The notes beneath the pieces are model-generated. The model made no database searches and was not told the origin of the DNA. It saw nothing but the letters and a program-made list of their open reading frames with translations. Both the position numbers and the translations under genes were made by a program. A DNA stretch of 64,000 nt, from contig CAZHFN010000009.1 of assembly GCA_964531105.1 (NCBI GenBank), positions 1 to 64,000 on the forward strand. Direction: 5' to 3'. Source of the DNA: UBA2256 sp964531105. Lineage in GTDB: Bacteria; Spirochaetota; Spirochaetia; Treponematales; Rectinemataceae. Below are positions 36,588-44,528 of the stretch, piece by piece (positions within the stretch are counted from its first letter, which is position 1; each line of letters opens with the position of its first letter).

Positions 36588-36617
36588 TTGACCGTATTTC
36601 TGAAATCGGAGTAGAAT
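36588..36617 (+). promoter_or_regulatory. promoter of the rnf operon
   Basis: TTGACC (36588-36593) and TAGAAT (36612-36617), 18-base spacer, placed just after khpB. Confidence 0.6.
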
Positions 36618-36642
36618 TCAGCGTTTTCCCACCTTATTCAGC

Positions 36643-36675
36643 GAGTCCTCTTCCTTTTAACGAAGGGGGAGGCTC
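36643..36675 (+). promoter_or_regulatory. leader hairpin of the rnf mRNA
   Basis: A stem of CCTCTTCCTT with AAGGGGGAGG (two G-U pairs in RNA), continued after a bulged T by GAG/CTC, with loop TTAACG. It stands about 40 bases before rnfC and has no T-run, so it could affect mRNA stability or serve as a regulatory leader. Confidence 0.4.
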
Positions 36676-36716
36676 GTGAAAAGCGGATCTTACCTGCAAA
36701 GGAGACATTTTCCGCC

Positions 36717-38099
36717 ATGGCAGTAAAGACCTTCAGGGGCGGAGCACATCCGCCCGAGCGAAAGGATCGGTCCAGCAGTCTTGCAGTGGAACGGTTGCGC
36801 GATGTCAAGCTCGTCGTCGTGCCCGTCAACCAGCATTTTGGAGCTCCGCTCCAGGCTCTGGTCAAGATCGGGGATGTCGTCAAACGGGGACAGAAAATAG
36901 CCGACGCCGACGGAAGAATGACGGTGCCGGTTCATGCACCCATAGCCGGAATTGTGAAGAAGATTGAGCCACGTACCCAATCGAACAATACCGACGGCCC
37001 CTGCATCGTCATAGAGGCGCTTCCTCCGCCCGCCGAAGGCCAGGCTGCTCCGAGCCTTGAGGAATTGCTGGATTTCATGCCTCCTTTAGACCCATTTACC
37101 TGCACGAAGGAAGAGTCGCTGGCCAGGGTAAGAGCGGCGGGCATAGTCGGCATGGGTGGTGCTGGATTCCCGGCCCATGTCAAGCTGGCGCCCTCCAAGC
37201 CCATCGCCGTGGTTATCGCCAACGGTGCCGAGTGCGAACCCTTCCTTACTATAGATGAGCGCACGATGATCGAACGCGCCGACGATGTGGTGGAAGGCGT
37301 GGCTATTACAATGAAGATTGTGAATGCCCCTGAAGGGGTTATCGCCGTGGAGGAGAACAAAGCCCACGCCGTGCCGCTTTTGGAGAAGGCAATTGCCGCC
37401 AGCCCCCGCACGAGGGCGGGCATGAAGATCAGGGTGCAGCTCTTAAAGACCAAGTACCCCCAGGGCGGTGAAAAAATGCTGATCACCGCCATTACCGGCA
37501 GGGAAGTACCCTCTGGCGGCCTGCCCATGGATGTGGGCTGCGTCGTGCAGAATATCGGCACCCTCTGTGCCATGGTGGATGCCTTCAAGGAGGGGAAGCC
37601 CCTCATTGAGCGCGGCCTCACCATTTCCGGTGGAGCTTGCACGAAGCCCGCCAATGTCATCGCACCCATAGGCACTCCAGTGGCTGATATTCTAGCTGCA
37701 GGCCTTGCCCAGGTGGATGAGGAAAAGCTGGGCATGGTGATTTACGGCGGACCCATGATGGGTGTCGCGGTTCCCAATTATCAGATCCCCGTGCAGAAGA
37801 ATACCTCAGGAGTCCTGCTTTTAGATGCCGCCGAGGCCAAGCACTACGACGAGGAAACCTGCATCCGCTGCGGACGTTGCATGCGCGCCTGCTCCTGCAG
37901 GCTATCTCCAGCCCTTCTGGCCGCTGCGATAGAGGCCGGGGATTATAAGGAAGCTGAAAAGATCGGTCTTCTGGACTGTATTGAGTGCGGAACCTGTTCC
38001 TTTATCTGCCCCTCCCACCGCCACCTGGTGCAGCGCTTCAGGGTAGGCAAGCAGGTGCTGCGCGCCTTGAAGCAAAAGGAGGCCCAGAATGCCCGCTAA
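36717..38099 (+). CDS. rnfC: ion-translocating ferredoxin:NAD oxidoreductase subunit C
   Basis: 460 residues. The RnfC N-terminal domain (FRGGAHPPERKD) is followed by an NADH/FMN-binding segment GIVGMGGAGFPAHVKL and NGAECEPFLTIDER. Two [4Fe-4S] motifs, CIRCGRCMRAC and CIECGTCSFICPS, lie near the C-terminus. It is the peripheral subunit exchanging electrons with NAD. AAAGGAG precedes the ATG by some 11 bases. It leads the six-gene rnfCDGEAB operon and overlaps rnfD by 11 bases. Confidence 0.95.
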   Translation: MAVKTFRGGAHPPERKDRSSSLAVERLRDVKLVVVPVNQHFGAPLQALVKIGDVVKRGQKIADADGRMTVPVHAPIAGIVKKIEPRTQSNNTDGPCIVIEALPPPAEGQAAPSLEELLDFMPPLDPFTCTKEESLARVRAAGIVGMGGAGFPAHVKLAPSKPIAVVIANGAECEPFLTIDERTMIERADDVVEGVAITMKIVNAPEGVIAVEENKAHAVPLLEKAIAASPRTRAGMKIRVQLLKTKYPQGGEKMLITAITGREVPSGGLPMDVGCVVQNIGTLCAMVDAFKEGKPLIERGLTISGGACTKPANVIAPIGTPVADILAAGLAQVDEEKLGMVIYGGPMMGVAVPNYQIPVQKNTSGVLLLDAAEAKHYDEETCIRCGRCMRACSCRLSPALLAAAIEAGDYKEAEKIGLLDCIECGTCSFICPSHRHLVQRFRVGKQVLRALKQKEAQNAR

Positions 38100-39138
38100 A
38101 AATATGCTGCTCTCCTCGAGCCCCCACTCCTTCACGCCGGTGACAACACCGAGGATCATGCTCTCGGTGCTGATCGCCCTTATCCCCGCCTCGGCCTATG
38201 GCGTCTACCTTTACGGCCTATCGGCCTTGGCCCTTATCCTGGTTACGATGGCATCGGCGGCGGCGGCGGAGTTCATATTCCGAAAGCTGATCAAGGCTTC
38301 GACAACGGTGGGGGATTTTTCCTCACTGGTGACGGGGCTTTTACTGGCCCTAATTCTGCCGCCTTCCACGCCCCTATGGATGGGAGCCCTCGGAGGCGTT
38401 TTCGCCATTGTCGTGGCCAAGGAATTTTTCGGCGGACTAGGAGCCAATCCTTTCAACCCCGCTTTAATTGGACGAGCCTTCCTGTTAATGAGCTTTCCCG
38501 CGGCCATAACCACCTGGACATTGCCTCAGGGACTGATTGTAGGCCCCGACGCTATTTCCTCCCTCTCCCTTTCCCAGGGAGCGGCGGACGCGGTGGCGGC
38601 GGTTACTCCCCTGGGCTTGGTAAAATCTGGCAAAACCCTGGCCGATGTGGGTACCTACCTGGGCACCCACAGCGACGGTGAACTCTTAAAGCAGCTGTTC
38701 CTGGGCTATCACTCCGGATCTTTAGGTGAAAGCTCCATCCTGCTGATTACACTTGGCGGACTTTTCCTTTTGGGGATAGGCGTCATCCAGTGGGTGATCC
38801 CCGTTTCTGTGCTGGTGTCCACCTTCGTTTTCTCCTGGATGCTGGGCATGAATCCGGTTTTTTCACTCCTCACCGGCGGTATAACCTTCGGGGCCTTCTT
38901 CATGGCCACCGACTACGCCACTAGGCCGCTTACGCCTAAGGGCCAGATTATCTTCGGCTTGGGGATAGGGCTTATCACCGCGGTGATTCGAAAGTTCGGC
39001 GGATTCCCCGAGGGTGTAACCTACGCCATTTTGATCATGAATATTGCCACCCCCTTCCTCAACAAGATGAGGGTAAAGAAGTACGGCTTTGTGCCTCCAG
39101 TAAAACCTGCCAAGGCGAGCAAGGAGGCAGCGCGATGA
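38089..39138 (+). CDS. rnfD: Rnf complex subunit D
   Basis: 349-residue integral membrane protein with about nine hydrophobic segments. Family segments include GANPFNPALIGRAFLL, and DAVAAVTPLGL in the periplasmic loop, whose Thr is the expected covalent FMN site although the preceding SGA of many homologues is replaced by AAV. A later segment FMATDYATRPLTPKGQ is also typical. It carries electrons across the membrane core of the Rnf pump. Its stop overlaps rnfG by 4 bases. Confidence 0.94.
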   Translation: MPAKNMLLSSSPHSFTPVTTPRIMLSVLIALIPASAYGVYLYGLSALALILVTMASAAAAEFIFRKLIKASTTVGDFSSLVTGLLLALILPPSTPLWMGALGGVFAIVVAKEFFGGLGANPFNPALIGRAFLLMSFPAAITTWTLPQGLIVGPDAISSLSLSQGAADAVAAVTPLGLVKSGKTLADVGTYLGTHSDGELLKQLFLGYHSGSLGESSILLITLGGLFLLGIGVIQWVIPVSVLVSTFVFSWMLGMNPVFSLLTGGITFGAFFMATDYATRPLTPKGQIIFGLGIGLITAVIRKFGGFPEGVTYAILIMNIATPFLNKMRVKKYGFVPPVKPAKASKEAAR

Positions 39139-39809
39139 AAGGTACCCTAAAACTGGGCATAGCCCTCGCACTCTTTGCTGTGGCTGCATGCGCGAGCCTG
39201 GCTGTAGTATACGCGATCACCAAGCCCCAGATTGAAGCTCAGGATCAGCTTGCTCTTGAAGCTTCCCTTCGCGATTTGTTTCCGGAAGGAGAGGATTTTG
39301 AGGATGTATCTGCTTCCATTTCCTCGGCCAATGCAACGGTGAGTCTCCAGAACGCCTTTTTAGCCAAGCGGGGCGGAGCCTCCTTGGGCTTGGCGGTCAA
39401 GGCTGCAGGGCCTAGTTATGGTGGGCAGGCTGTACTTCTCGTGGGCGTAGAGCTCAATCGAAGCATAGCCGGCGTTCGCGTGCTGGAACTCAACGATACG
39501 GCCGGGCTGGGAGCCAATGCAAAGAACCCCGGCTACTATGTCGACAAGACAAACAAGGTCACATTCCCCGGCCAGTTTACGGGCAAGTTTGTCACCGATC
39601 CCTTTGTCGTCAAGGGCGATGTCGTTGCCATAACCGCCTCGACCATAACCTCCAATGCTCTTACTACCATAGTAAAGGCTGCTGCCGACGCGGGCGTGTT
39701 GTGGCTTGAAAATTCAGCCCTGGCTCCGCCGGCGGATCAGGGTTCTGCCGGTGCCAATAGCGATTCGGTGGCTTCGGAGAGCGCTCCGGCAGCGACGGGA
39801 GGGAACTGA
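39135..39809 (+). CDS. rnfG: Rnf complex subunit G
   Basis: 224 residues. One N-terminal membrane helix (LGIALALFAVAACASLAVVY) anchors a periplasmic FMN-binding domain. The FMN attachment motif, usually S/T-G-A-T, is seen as TASTITSNALTT: the Thr acceptor remains but Gly and Ala are replaced by Ala and Ser. LNDTAGLGANAKNPGY is the other conserved segment. The C-terminal 30 residues are Ala/Ser/Pro-rich. One base separates it from rnfE. Confidence 0.92.
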   Translation: MKGTLKLGIALALFAVAACASLAVVYAITKPQIEAQDQLALEASLRDLFPEGEDFEDVSASISSANATVSLQNAFLAKRGGASLGLAVKAAGPSYGGQAVLLVGVELNRSIAGVRVLELNDTAGLGANAKNPGYYVDKTNKVTFPGQFTGKFVTDPFVVKGDVVAITASTITSNALTTIVKAAADAGVLWLENSALAPPADQGSAGANSDSVASESAPAATGGN

Positions 39810-39810
39810 T

Positions 39811-40428
39811 ATGAAAAGCCTTTGGAAAACTTTTAAACAGGGAATTATCTACGAAAATCCCCTCCTCATGCTCATGATTGGCCTTTGCTCTGCCCTAGCG
39901 GTAACCTCCAGCGTGGCCAACGGGGTGGGCATGGGCTTGGCCATGACCTTCGTCATGCTTTTCTCCGAAATCGTCATTTCGATATTCAGGAAGGTCATAC
40001 CCAACTCGGTTCGAATTCCCATCTTCATCATCATCATCGCCGCCTTTACCACCATGGTCGACTTGGTTATGAAGGCCTACTTCCCCGACCTGTCCAAGAG
40101 CATGGGCGTATTTATTCCACTCATCGTCGTCAACTGCATCATCATGGGCCGAGTGGAAGCCTTCGCTTCAAAGCAGAAGGTCATGCCGGCTATTTTCGAC
40201 TCCCTGGGCATGGGCTTAGGCTACACATGGGTTATGGTGGCCATATCGGCAGTGCGTGAGCTTTTAGGCAACGGTAGCCTGGCGGGTATTCCCCTCATGC
40301 CGGCTTCGTATCAACCTATTCTCTTTTTCATTCTGCCTCCGGGAGGCTTCCTAGTATTCGGCCTCTTCATCTCCTTCAACATCTGGCTCAAGGGCAGGAT
40401 GGAGAAAACAGCCAAGGAGCGTGCATAA
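39811..40428 (+). CDS. rnfE: Rnf complex subunit E
   Basis: 205-residue membrane protein. Conserved half-channel segments: NPLLMLMIGLCSALAVTSSV with its Cys, and VVNCIIMGRVEAFAS. RnfE and RnfA are inverted homologues that together hold a [2Fe-2S] cluster in the membrane via these cysteines. GGGAGGG lies just before ATG 39811. It overlaps rnfA by one base (TAATG). Confidence 0.95.
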   Translation: MKSLWKTFKQGIIYENPLLMLMIGLCSALAVTSSVANGVGMGLAMTFVMLFSEIVISIFRKVIPNSVRIPIFIIIIAAFTTMVDLVMKAYFPDLSKSMGVFIPLIVVNCIIMGRVEAFASKQKVMPAIFDSLGMGLGYTWVMVAISAVRELLGNGSLAGIPLMPASYQPILFFILPPGGFLVFGLFISFNIWLKGRMEKTAKERA

Positions 40429-41003
40429 TGGAACTGGCAAAAATTTTTTTAGTCGCCCTCCTGGTAAACAACGTCGTTTTAATGCGATTTTTGGCCCTCT
40501 GTTCTTATGTGGGCATGACTAATGATGTGGGGCAATCGGTGGGTATGGGCTTTGCGGTAACCTTCGTCACCGTACTCGCCACCGCCGCCACCTGGCCTAT
40601 CTATCACTTCCTTCTCGTGCCACTGGGGCTCACCTTCCTCAAGATCCTCGTCTTCATCCTGGTGATTGCCAGTCTGGTTCAGCTTGTGGAGTTCTACCTT
40701 AAAAAGAATATCCCTGGCCTCTACGCGGCCATGGGTATCTACCTCCCTCTCATCACCACTAACTGCGCCATCCTGGCGGTAACCTTCGAAAACATCGACT
40801 ACGGCTATACTTTTATTGAGTCTATCGTCTATGCGATAGGAGTTTCCCTGGGTTATCTCTTGGCTATGGTATTGCTGGCAGGCGTGCGGGACAGGATGAA
40901 GACAAGCCCAGTGCCCAAGTTCCTTCAGGGCACGCCGATTCTCTTCATCGCATCCAGTCTTCTGGGCGTGGCTTTCATGGGCTTTTCCGGGCTCATCAAA
41001 TAG
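40428..41003 (+). CDS. rnfA: Rnf complex subunit A
   Basis: 191-residue membrane protein. FLVALLVNNVVLMRFLALCS at the N-terminus carries the first cluster cysteine, and PLITTNCAILAVTFEN the second. It pairs with RnfE. Ten bases separate it from rnfB. Confidence 0.95.
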   Translation: MELAKIFLVALLVNNVVLMRFLALCSYVGMTNDVGQSVGMGFAVTFVTVLATAATWPIYHFLLVPLGLTFLKILVFILVIASLVQLVEFYLKKNIPGLYAAMGIYLPLITTNCAILAVTFENIDYGYTFIESIVYAIGVSLGYLLAMVLLAGVRDRMKTSPVPKFLQGTPILFIASSLLGVAFMGFSGLIK

Positions 41004-41012
41004 GGGTAGGAA

Positions 41013-41858
41013 ATGAGCGTCATACTTATCACTGTAATATTCGCCGCCATCCTTGCCTTTGTACTGGGCATAGCCCTGGGTTTCTTCCAGAAAAAATTCC
41101 ATGTCGAGCGGGATCCCAAGATCGACGATGTGCGGGCAGCCCTTCCGGGGGCTAATTGCGGCGGCTGCGGATTTCCAGGCTGTGACGGTTATGCCGAGGC
41201 TGTGGCCACAGGCAGGGCTCCGACCACTAAGTGTTCGGCAGGCGGGGCATCCACCGCAGAAGCTGTATCCAAGATCATGGGCGTAGACGCGGCGGCCGAA
41301 GATCTGGTCACTGTGCTTCTCTGTCAGGGTACCAAGGAATTGGCTGTTTCCAAGGGCGATTACGTGGGCATAAAAACCTGCAGGGCTGCCAAGCTCTCCA
41401 CGGGTGGGGTGAAAGCCTGCGCCTGGGGTTGTCAGGGCTTGGGCGACTGCGTGACGGTCTGTAAGTTCGATGCCCTCGCGATGGGCGAAGACGGACTGCC
41501 CCACGTGAATTATGAAAACTGTACGGGCTGCGGCATGTGCGTGGAAGAATGCCCCCAGAAGCTCTTCACCCTGGTTCCCAGGGGCAAGAAGGGCTCTGTA
41601 GTCCTTTGTTCCAATCGCAATGTGATCAAGGCTAACGTGATTAAGACCTGCAAGACAGGCTGCATCAAGTGCGAGATCTGCGTGAAGCAGTGTCCCGAGA
41701 AGTGCATCACCATGGTGAACGGTATACCCGTCACCGATTACGACAAGTGCACATCCTGCGGCGTCTGTGTCGCAAAGTGCCCCACCCACGCCTATAAGCT
41801 TTTGGAAGTGGACGTTATGGGCGAAAAGAAGAAGGTGCCGGTACTGGCCGAGGCTTGA
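41013..41858 (+). CDS. rnfB: Rnf complex subunit B (ferredoxin-type)
   Basis: 281 residues. One N-terminal membrane helix is followed by the Fe-S domain motif GANCGGCGFPGCDGYAEAV and, after a linker, ferredoxin-like cluster motifs including CTGCGMCVEECP, CIKCEICVKQCPEKC and CTSCGVCVAKCP. It accepts electrons from reduced ferredoxin and passes them to the membrane core. It is last in the rnf operon, and hairpins follow. Confidence 0.95.
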   Translation: MSVILITVIFAAILAFVLGIALGFFQKKFHVERDPKIDDVRAALPGANCGGCGFPGCDGYAEAVATGRAPTTKCSAGGASTAEAVSKIMGVDAAAEDLVTVLLCQGTKELAVSKGDYVGIKTCRAAKLSTGGVKACAWGCQGLGDCVTVCKFDALAMGEDGLPHVNYENCTGCGMCVEECPQKLFTLVPRGKKGSVVLCSNRNVIKANVIKTCKTGCIKCEICVKQCPEKCITMVNGIPVTDYDKCTSCGVCVAKCPTHAYKLLEVDVMGEKKKVPVLAEA

Positions 41859-41880
41859 GTTTTTTGTTGAGTGCATGCGA

Positions 41881-41917
41881 GCCGCGATCAAAAGTCCTCC
41901 GGACTTTTGATCGCGGC
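41881..41917. repeat. perfect 17-base inverted repeat after rnfB
   Basis: Arms GCCGCGATCAAAAGTCC (41881-41897) and its exact complement (41901-41917) around TCC. There is no T-run to its right. It sits 22 bases after the rnfB stop and 33 bases before the T-tailed terminator. Confidence 0.8.
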
Positions 41918-41949
41918 GGGGATTGCAGCTGCACTTTTCTGGTTTAACG

Positions 41950-41975
41950 CGGCGCCCAAAAGGGCGCCGTTTTTA
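41950..41975. terminator. terminator between rnfB and the NlpC/P60 gene
   Basis: Perfect stem CGGCGCCC (41950-41957) / GGGCGCCG (41962-41969) with an AAAA loop and a following run of five T. It lies directly beside the stop of the convergent NlpC/P60 gene. Confidence 0.85.
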
Positions 41976-43094
41976 TTAGTAGTGCACTGTTTTGTAGCGG
42001 AAGCCCAGGCTAAGACTTATGGCGGCCCTACGGTCGGCCTCGAGGTTCTCCGGCTCTCCCGTAACGGGAAGATAGCGGTTAAAGCGCAATTCCAAGAACA
42101 GTCCAAAGCCTGAAGCGCCGTAGTTCACGGGCGCGGCCGACCAGCGCAGGCCTGCGGTGCTTATCCAGGATGCAGGGGCCTCATAGGCTCTGGCGGGGCT
42201 GCTTGTATCGGCGGCCAAGCCGGGTTCGCCCAGCGTAAGCGCAGGGCCGGCAAAAAGAGAAAACCCCGTATTCTGGCCAATTACCAGCTCCAAGGGTATT
42301 CGGAAGTCCGAAAGAAGATCGTCATATTCCAGGCGGGTTCTCAAGCCTAGAGAAAAATTGTTTCCTACGGGGTAGTGGGTAGAGAGGCTTAGGCCAGCAC
42401 CTCGAAGTGTTTGTCCCTGGTCTGTTTGGCCTGAGATCATGCCTGCATCGAGAATGCCTAAAAGGCCGACTTCGAAGCTTAAACCTGAAAGTGCAGAGGC
42501 TGGCACAGCTCTTCCTGCAAAGAGAAAGCGGCGAGACCACGATGCCTCCGACAAGGAGTTTTTGATGACTCCTGTGCGACTACCGGCGCTGGCTGCATGA
42601 TAAAACTCATTATCCCCCGCATAGATACCCACATGATCAGCCGCCGCAAAGGTCGCTTTTGAAGGGCTGCTTCCCCGGGATGCCGTGGAGGAAGCGCTGT
42701 TCAGATTGAAGAATACCAGATCACCGGCCTTTAATTCCTGCCGGGGGATTAGGAGAACCCAAGGCCCCAGGGTATCGACTGTCCTGGGCACTGTGCGGCC
42801 TGTGGCTTCCTTGAATACCAGGTAGACCAGGCCCGAGCAGTCTATGCCCTTAGCACTCTCTCCTCCAAAGACATAGGGGGTGCCCATAAGGCGCTGGGCC
42901 GAGCGGAGGATGGCATCCCGGGTTTTAGAGGGGGGCAGGGCAGGGAGCGGTAAATCACCGTGGCTGCCGCCGGGCGCCGCCACGGCCGGAAAAAGCATCG
43001 CCAGGCCTAAAAAGCCCGCTGCTAAAAACGCAAACAGGCGGCGCCCGGCATAGGCCTTGCCACGATAGTCCGGTTCCCAAAAAGTAATTTGCAC
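41976..43094 (-). CDS. NlpC/P60 peptidase with C-terminal outer-membrane-barrel-like domain
   Basis: 372 residues, GTG start (no other start fits the reading frame before the signal region). A hydrophobic segment at about 19-40 may be a signal peptide with cleavage near AVAA. Residues 58-195 are an NlpC/P60 (C40) domain with catalytic Cys86 in GIDCSG, His154 in ADHVGIYAG and His166. Residues about 205-372 show alternating patterns of a beta-barrel (LSLSTHYPVGNNFSLGLRTRL, GLFLELRFNRYL) and end in aromatic residues (RYKTVHY). It may cut peptidoglycan while anchored in the outer membrane. This domain combination is uncommon to my knowledge. Confidence 0.75.
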   Translation of the reverse strand: MQITFWEPDYRGKAYAGRRLFAFLAAGFLGLAMLFPAVAAPGGSHGDLPLPALPPSKTRDAILRSAQRLMGTPYVFGGESAKGIDCSGLVYLVFKEATGRTVPRTVDTLGPWVLLIPRQELKAGDLVFFNLNSASSTASRGSSPSKATFAAADHVGIYAGDNEFYHAASAGSRTGVIKNSLSEASWSRRFLFAGRAVPASALSGLSFEVGLLGILDAGMISGQTDQGQTLRGAGLSLSTHYPVGNNFSLGLRTRLEYDDLLSDFRIPLELVIGQNTGFSLFAGPALTLGEPGLAADTSSPARAYEAPASWISTAGLRWSAAPVNYGASGFGLFLELRFNRYLPVTGEPENLEADRRAAISLSLGFRYKTVHY

Positions 43095-43156
43095 CCTTCG
43101 AATATCGGAAGAACATGCATGGTAATGAGATATCTTCTGCGCCTGAATGCCCTGGA

Positions 43157-43185
43157 TTGACTCTTTTTATGCAGATCACTACACT
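43157..43185 (+). promoter_or_regulatory. promoter of metK
   Basis: TTGACT (43157-43162) and TACACT (43180-43185), 17-base spacer, giving a leader of about 93 nt. The leader has a CCCGCC/GGCGGG hairpin but I do not recognise a known SAM riboswitch core in it. Confidence 0.65.
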
Positions 43186-43284
43186 CGGATAAAACCTTTT
43201 CCGGAGAAGTTTTCGCAACGGAATTGGTCCCGCCGAGTTTTCCGAATTGCGGGCGGGTAAGAAATTCACGCTAAAGAGGGAATC

Positions 43285-44469
43285 ATGCCAGCCACACTGC
43301 GCCCCTTTACCTCCGAATCCGTGTCCGAAGGACACCCCGACAAGATCTGCGACCAAATTTCCGACGCGGTGCTCGACGCCTGCCTGGAAAAAGACAGGCA
43401 TTCTCGTGTTGCCTGCGAGTGCTACGCTACCACCGGCCTGGTATTAGTCGGCGGGGAGATCAGCACCAGAACCTATGTCGACGTTCAGGAAATTGCCCGC
43501 TCTGTAGTGCGGGAAATCGGCTACAACAATCCCGAATACGGCCTGGACTGGGCTTCCATGGCGGTGCTCAACGCCATCCATAATCAGTCGCCGGACATAG
43601 CCCAGGGCGTGGACGGACACGGACTCAAGGAATATGAAGGCAAGCAGGGCGCCGGCGATCAAGGCATGATGTTCGGCTTTGCCTGCGATGAAACACCGGA
43701 ACTGATGCCCGCACCCATAACCCTCGCCCATCGCCTTCTGAAGGAAGCCGCTCGAATCCGCAAATCTGGCGAAATCCCCTGGCTGCGACCCGATGCCAAG
43801 AGCCAAGTGACTATTGAATACGATAGAAATGAGCCTGTGCGTATCTCCGCGGTTGTGCTCTCCCATCAGCACGATGAAATGGGAGCCGAGGGGGCTGTGC
43901 TGAGCTATGAGGAAATAAAAGAAAGTCTGATCGATTGCATAATAAAACCCGTATTGGCCCCCACAGGCTTGCTGGATTCCCAGACCAAGTTCTACGTAAA
44001 CCCGACAGGCAGATTTGTCATCGGCGGCCCCGCAGGAGATACTGGACTGACGGGGCGGAAGATAATCGTGGACAGCTACGGCGGCATGGGCAGGCACGGA
44101 GGCGGGGCATTTTCCGGCAAGGACCCCTCCAAGGTGGACCGCTCGGCGGCCTACATGGCCCGCTATGTCGCGAAAAACATAGTCGCCGCCGGGCTGGCGA
44201 CTCGCTGCGAACTGGAATTAGCCTATGCTATCGGCGTACCTGAGCCTGTATCGGTTATGGTGGAAACCTTTGGAACCGGCACGGTGGAGGAAGCGGCAAT
44301 ATCCAAGGCGGTGCGCAAGGTATTCGACCTCTCACCCCAAGGTATAATCGAGACACTCCATCTCAAGGCGCCCCAGTACAAGGCCACCGCAGCGTATGGC
44401 CATTTCGGCCGCGAAGGCTTTGCATGGGAGAACACCGATAAGGTGCCCGGCCTGCTAAAAGCTCTGTAA
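43285..44469 (+). CDS. metK: S-adenosylmethionine synthetase
   Basis: 394 residues. The ATP-binding segments are SEGHPDKICDQISDAVLD and GAGDQGMMFGFACDET, and the phosphate-binding loop is GGGAFSGKDPSKVDRS; all are intact. It makes SAM from methionine and ATP. AGAGGGA precedes the ATG. It is a single gene behind its own promoter and converges with the tldE gene across a GC-rich hairpin. Confidence 0.97.
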   Translation: MPATLRPFTSESVSEGHPDKICDQISDAVLDACLEKDRHSRVACECYATTGLVLVGGEISTRTYVDVQEIARSVVREIGYNNPEYGLDWASMAVLNAIHNQSPDIAQGVDGHGLKEYEGKQGAGDQGMMFGFACDETPELMPAPITLAHRLLKEAARIRKSGEIPWLRPDAKSQVTIEYDRNEPVRISAVVLSHQHDEMGAEGAVLSYEEIKESLIDCIIKPVLAPTGLLDSQTKFYVNPTGRFVIGGPAGDTGLTGRKIIVDSYGGMGRHGGGAFSGKDPSKVDRSAAYMARYVAKNIVAAGLATRCELELAYAIGVPEPVSVMVETFGTGTVEEAAISKAVRKVFDLSPQGIIETLHLKAPQYKATAAYGHFGREGFAWENTDKVPGLLKAL

Positions 44470-44486
44470 GCAGGCTGCGCATAAAA

Positions 44487-44517
44487 CGGCCGGCCTCGCA
44501 GCCTTCGCTACCGGCCG
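44487..44517. terminator. GC-rich hairpin between metK and tldE
   Basis: CGGCCGG (44487-44493) pairs with CCGGCCG (44511-44517) around a 17-base loop, between convergent genes. No T-run, so only a candidate. Confidence 0.4.
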
Positions 44518-44528
44518 ACACTCCCAGT

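Noticed and set aside
40479..41891. 470-codon open frame on the minus strand opposite rnfA-rnfB
   Set aside because: It is the antisense of two clearly conserved genes; it has a His/Gly-rich composition typical of such shadows and no ribosome binding site or recognisable domain.
43186..43284. SAM riboswitch in the metK leader
   Set aside because: A leader of about 93 nt with a hairpin exists, but I cannot find the conserved core of SAM-I, SAM-II or SMK riboswitches in it. A covariance-model search would decide.
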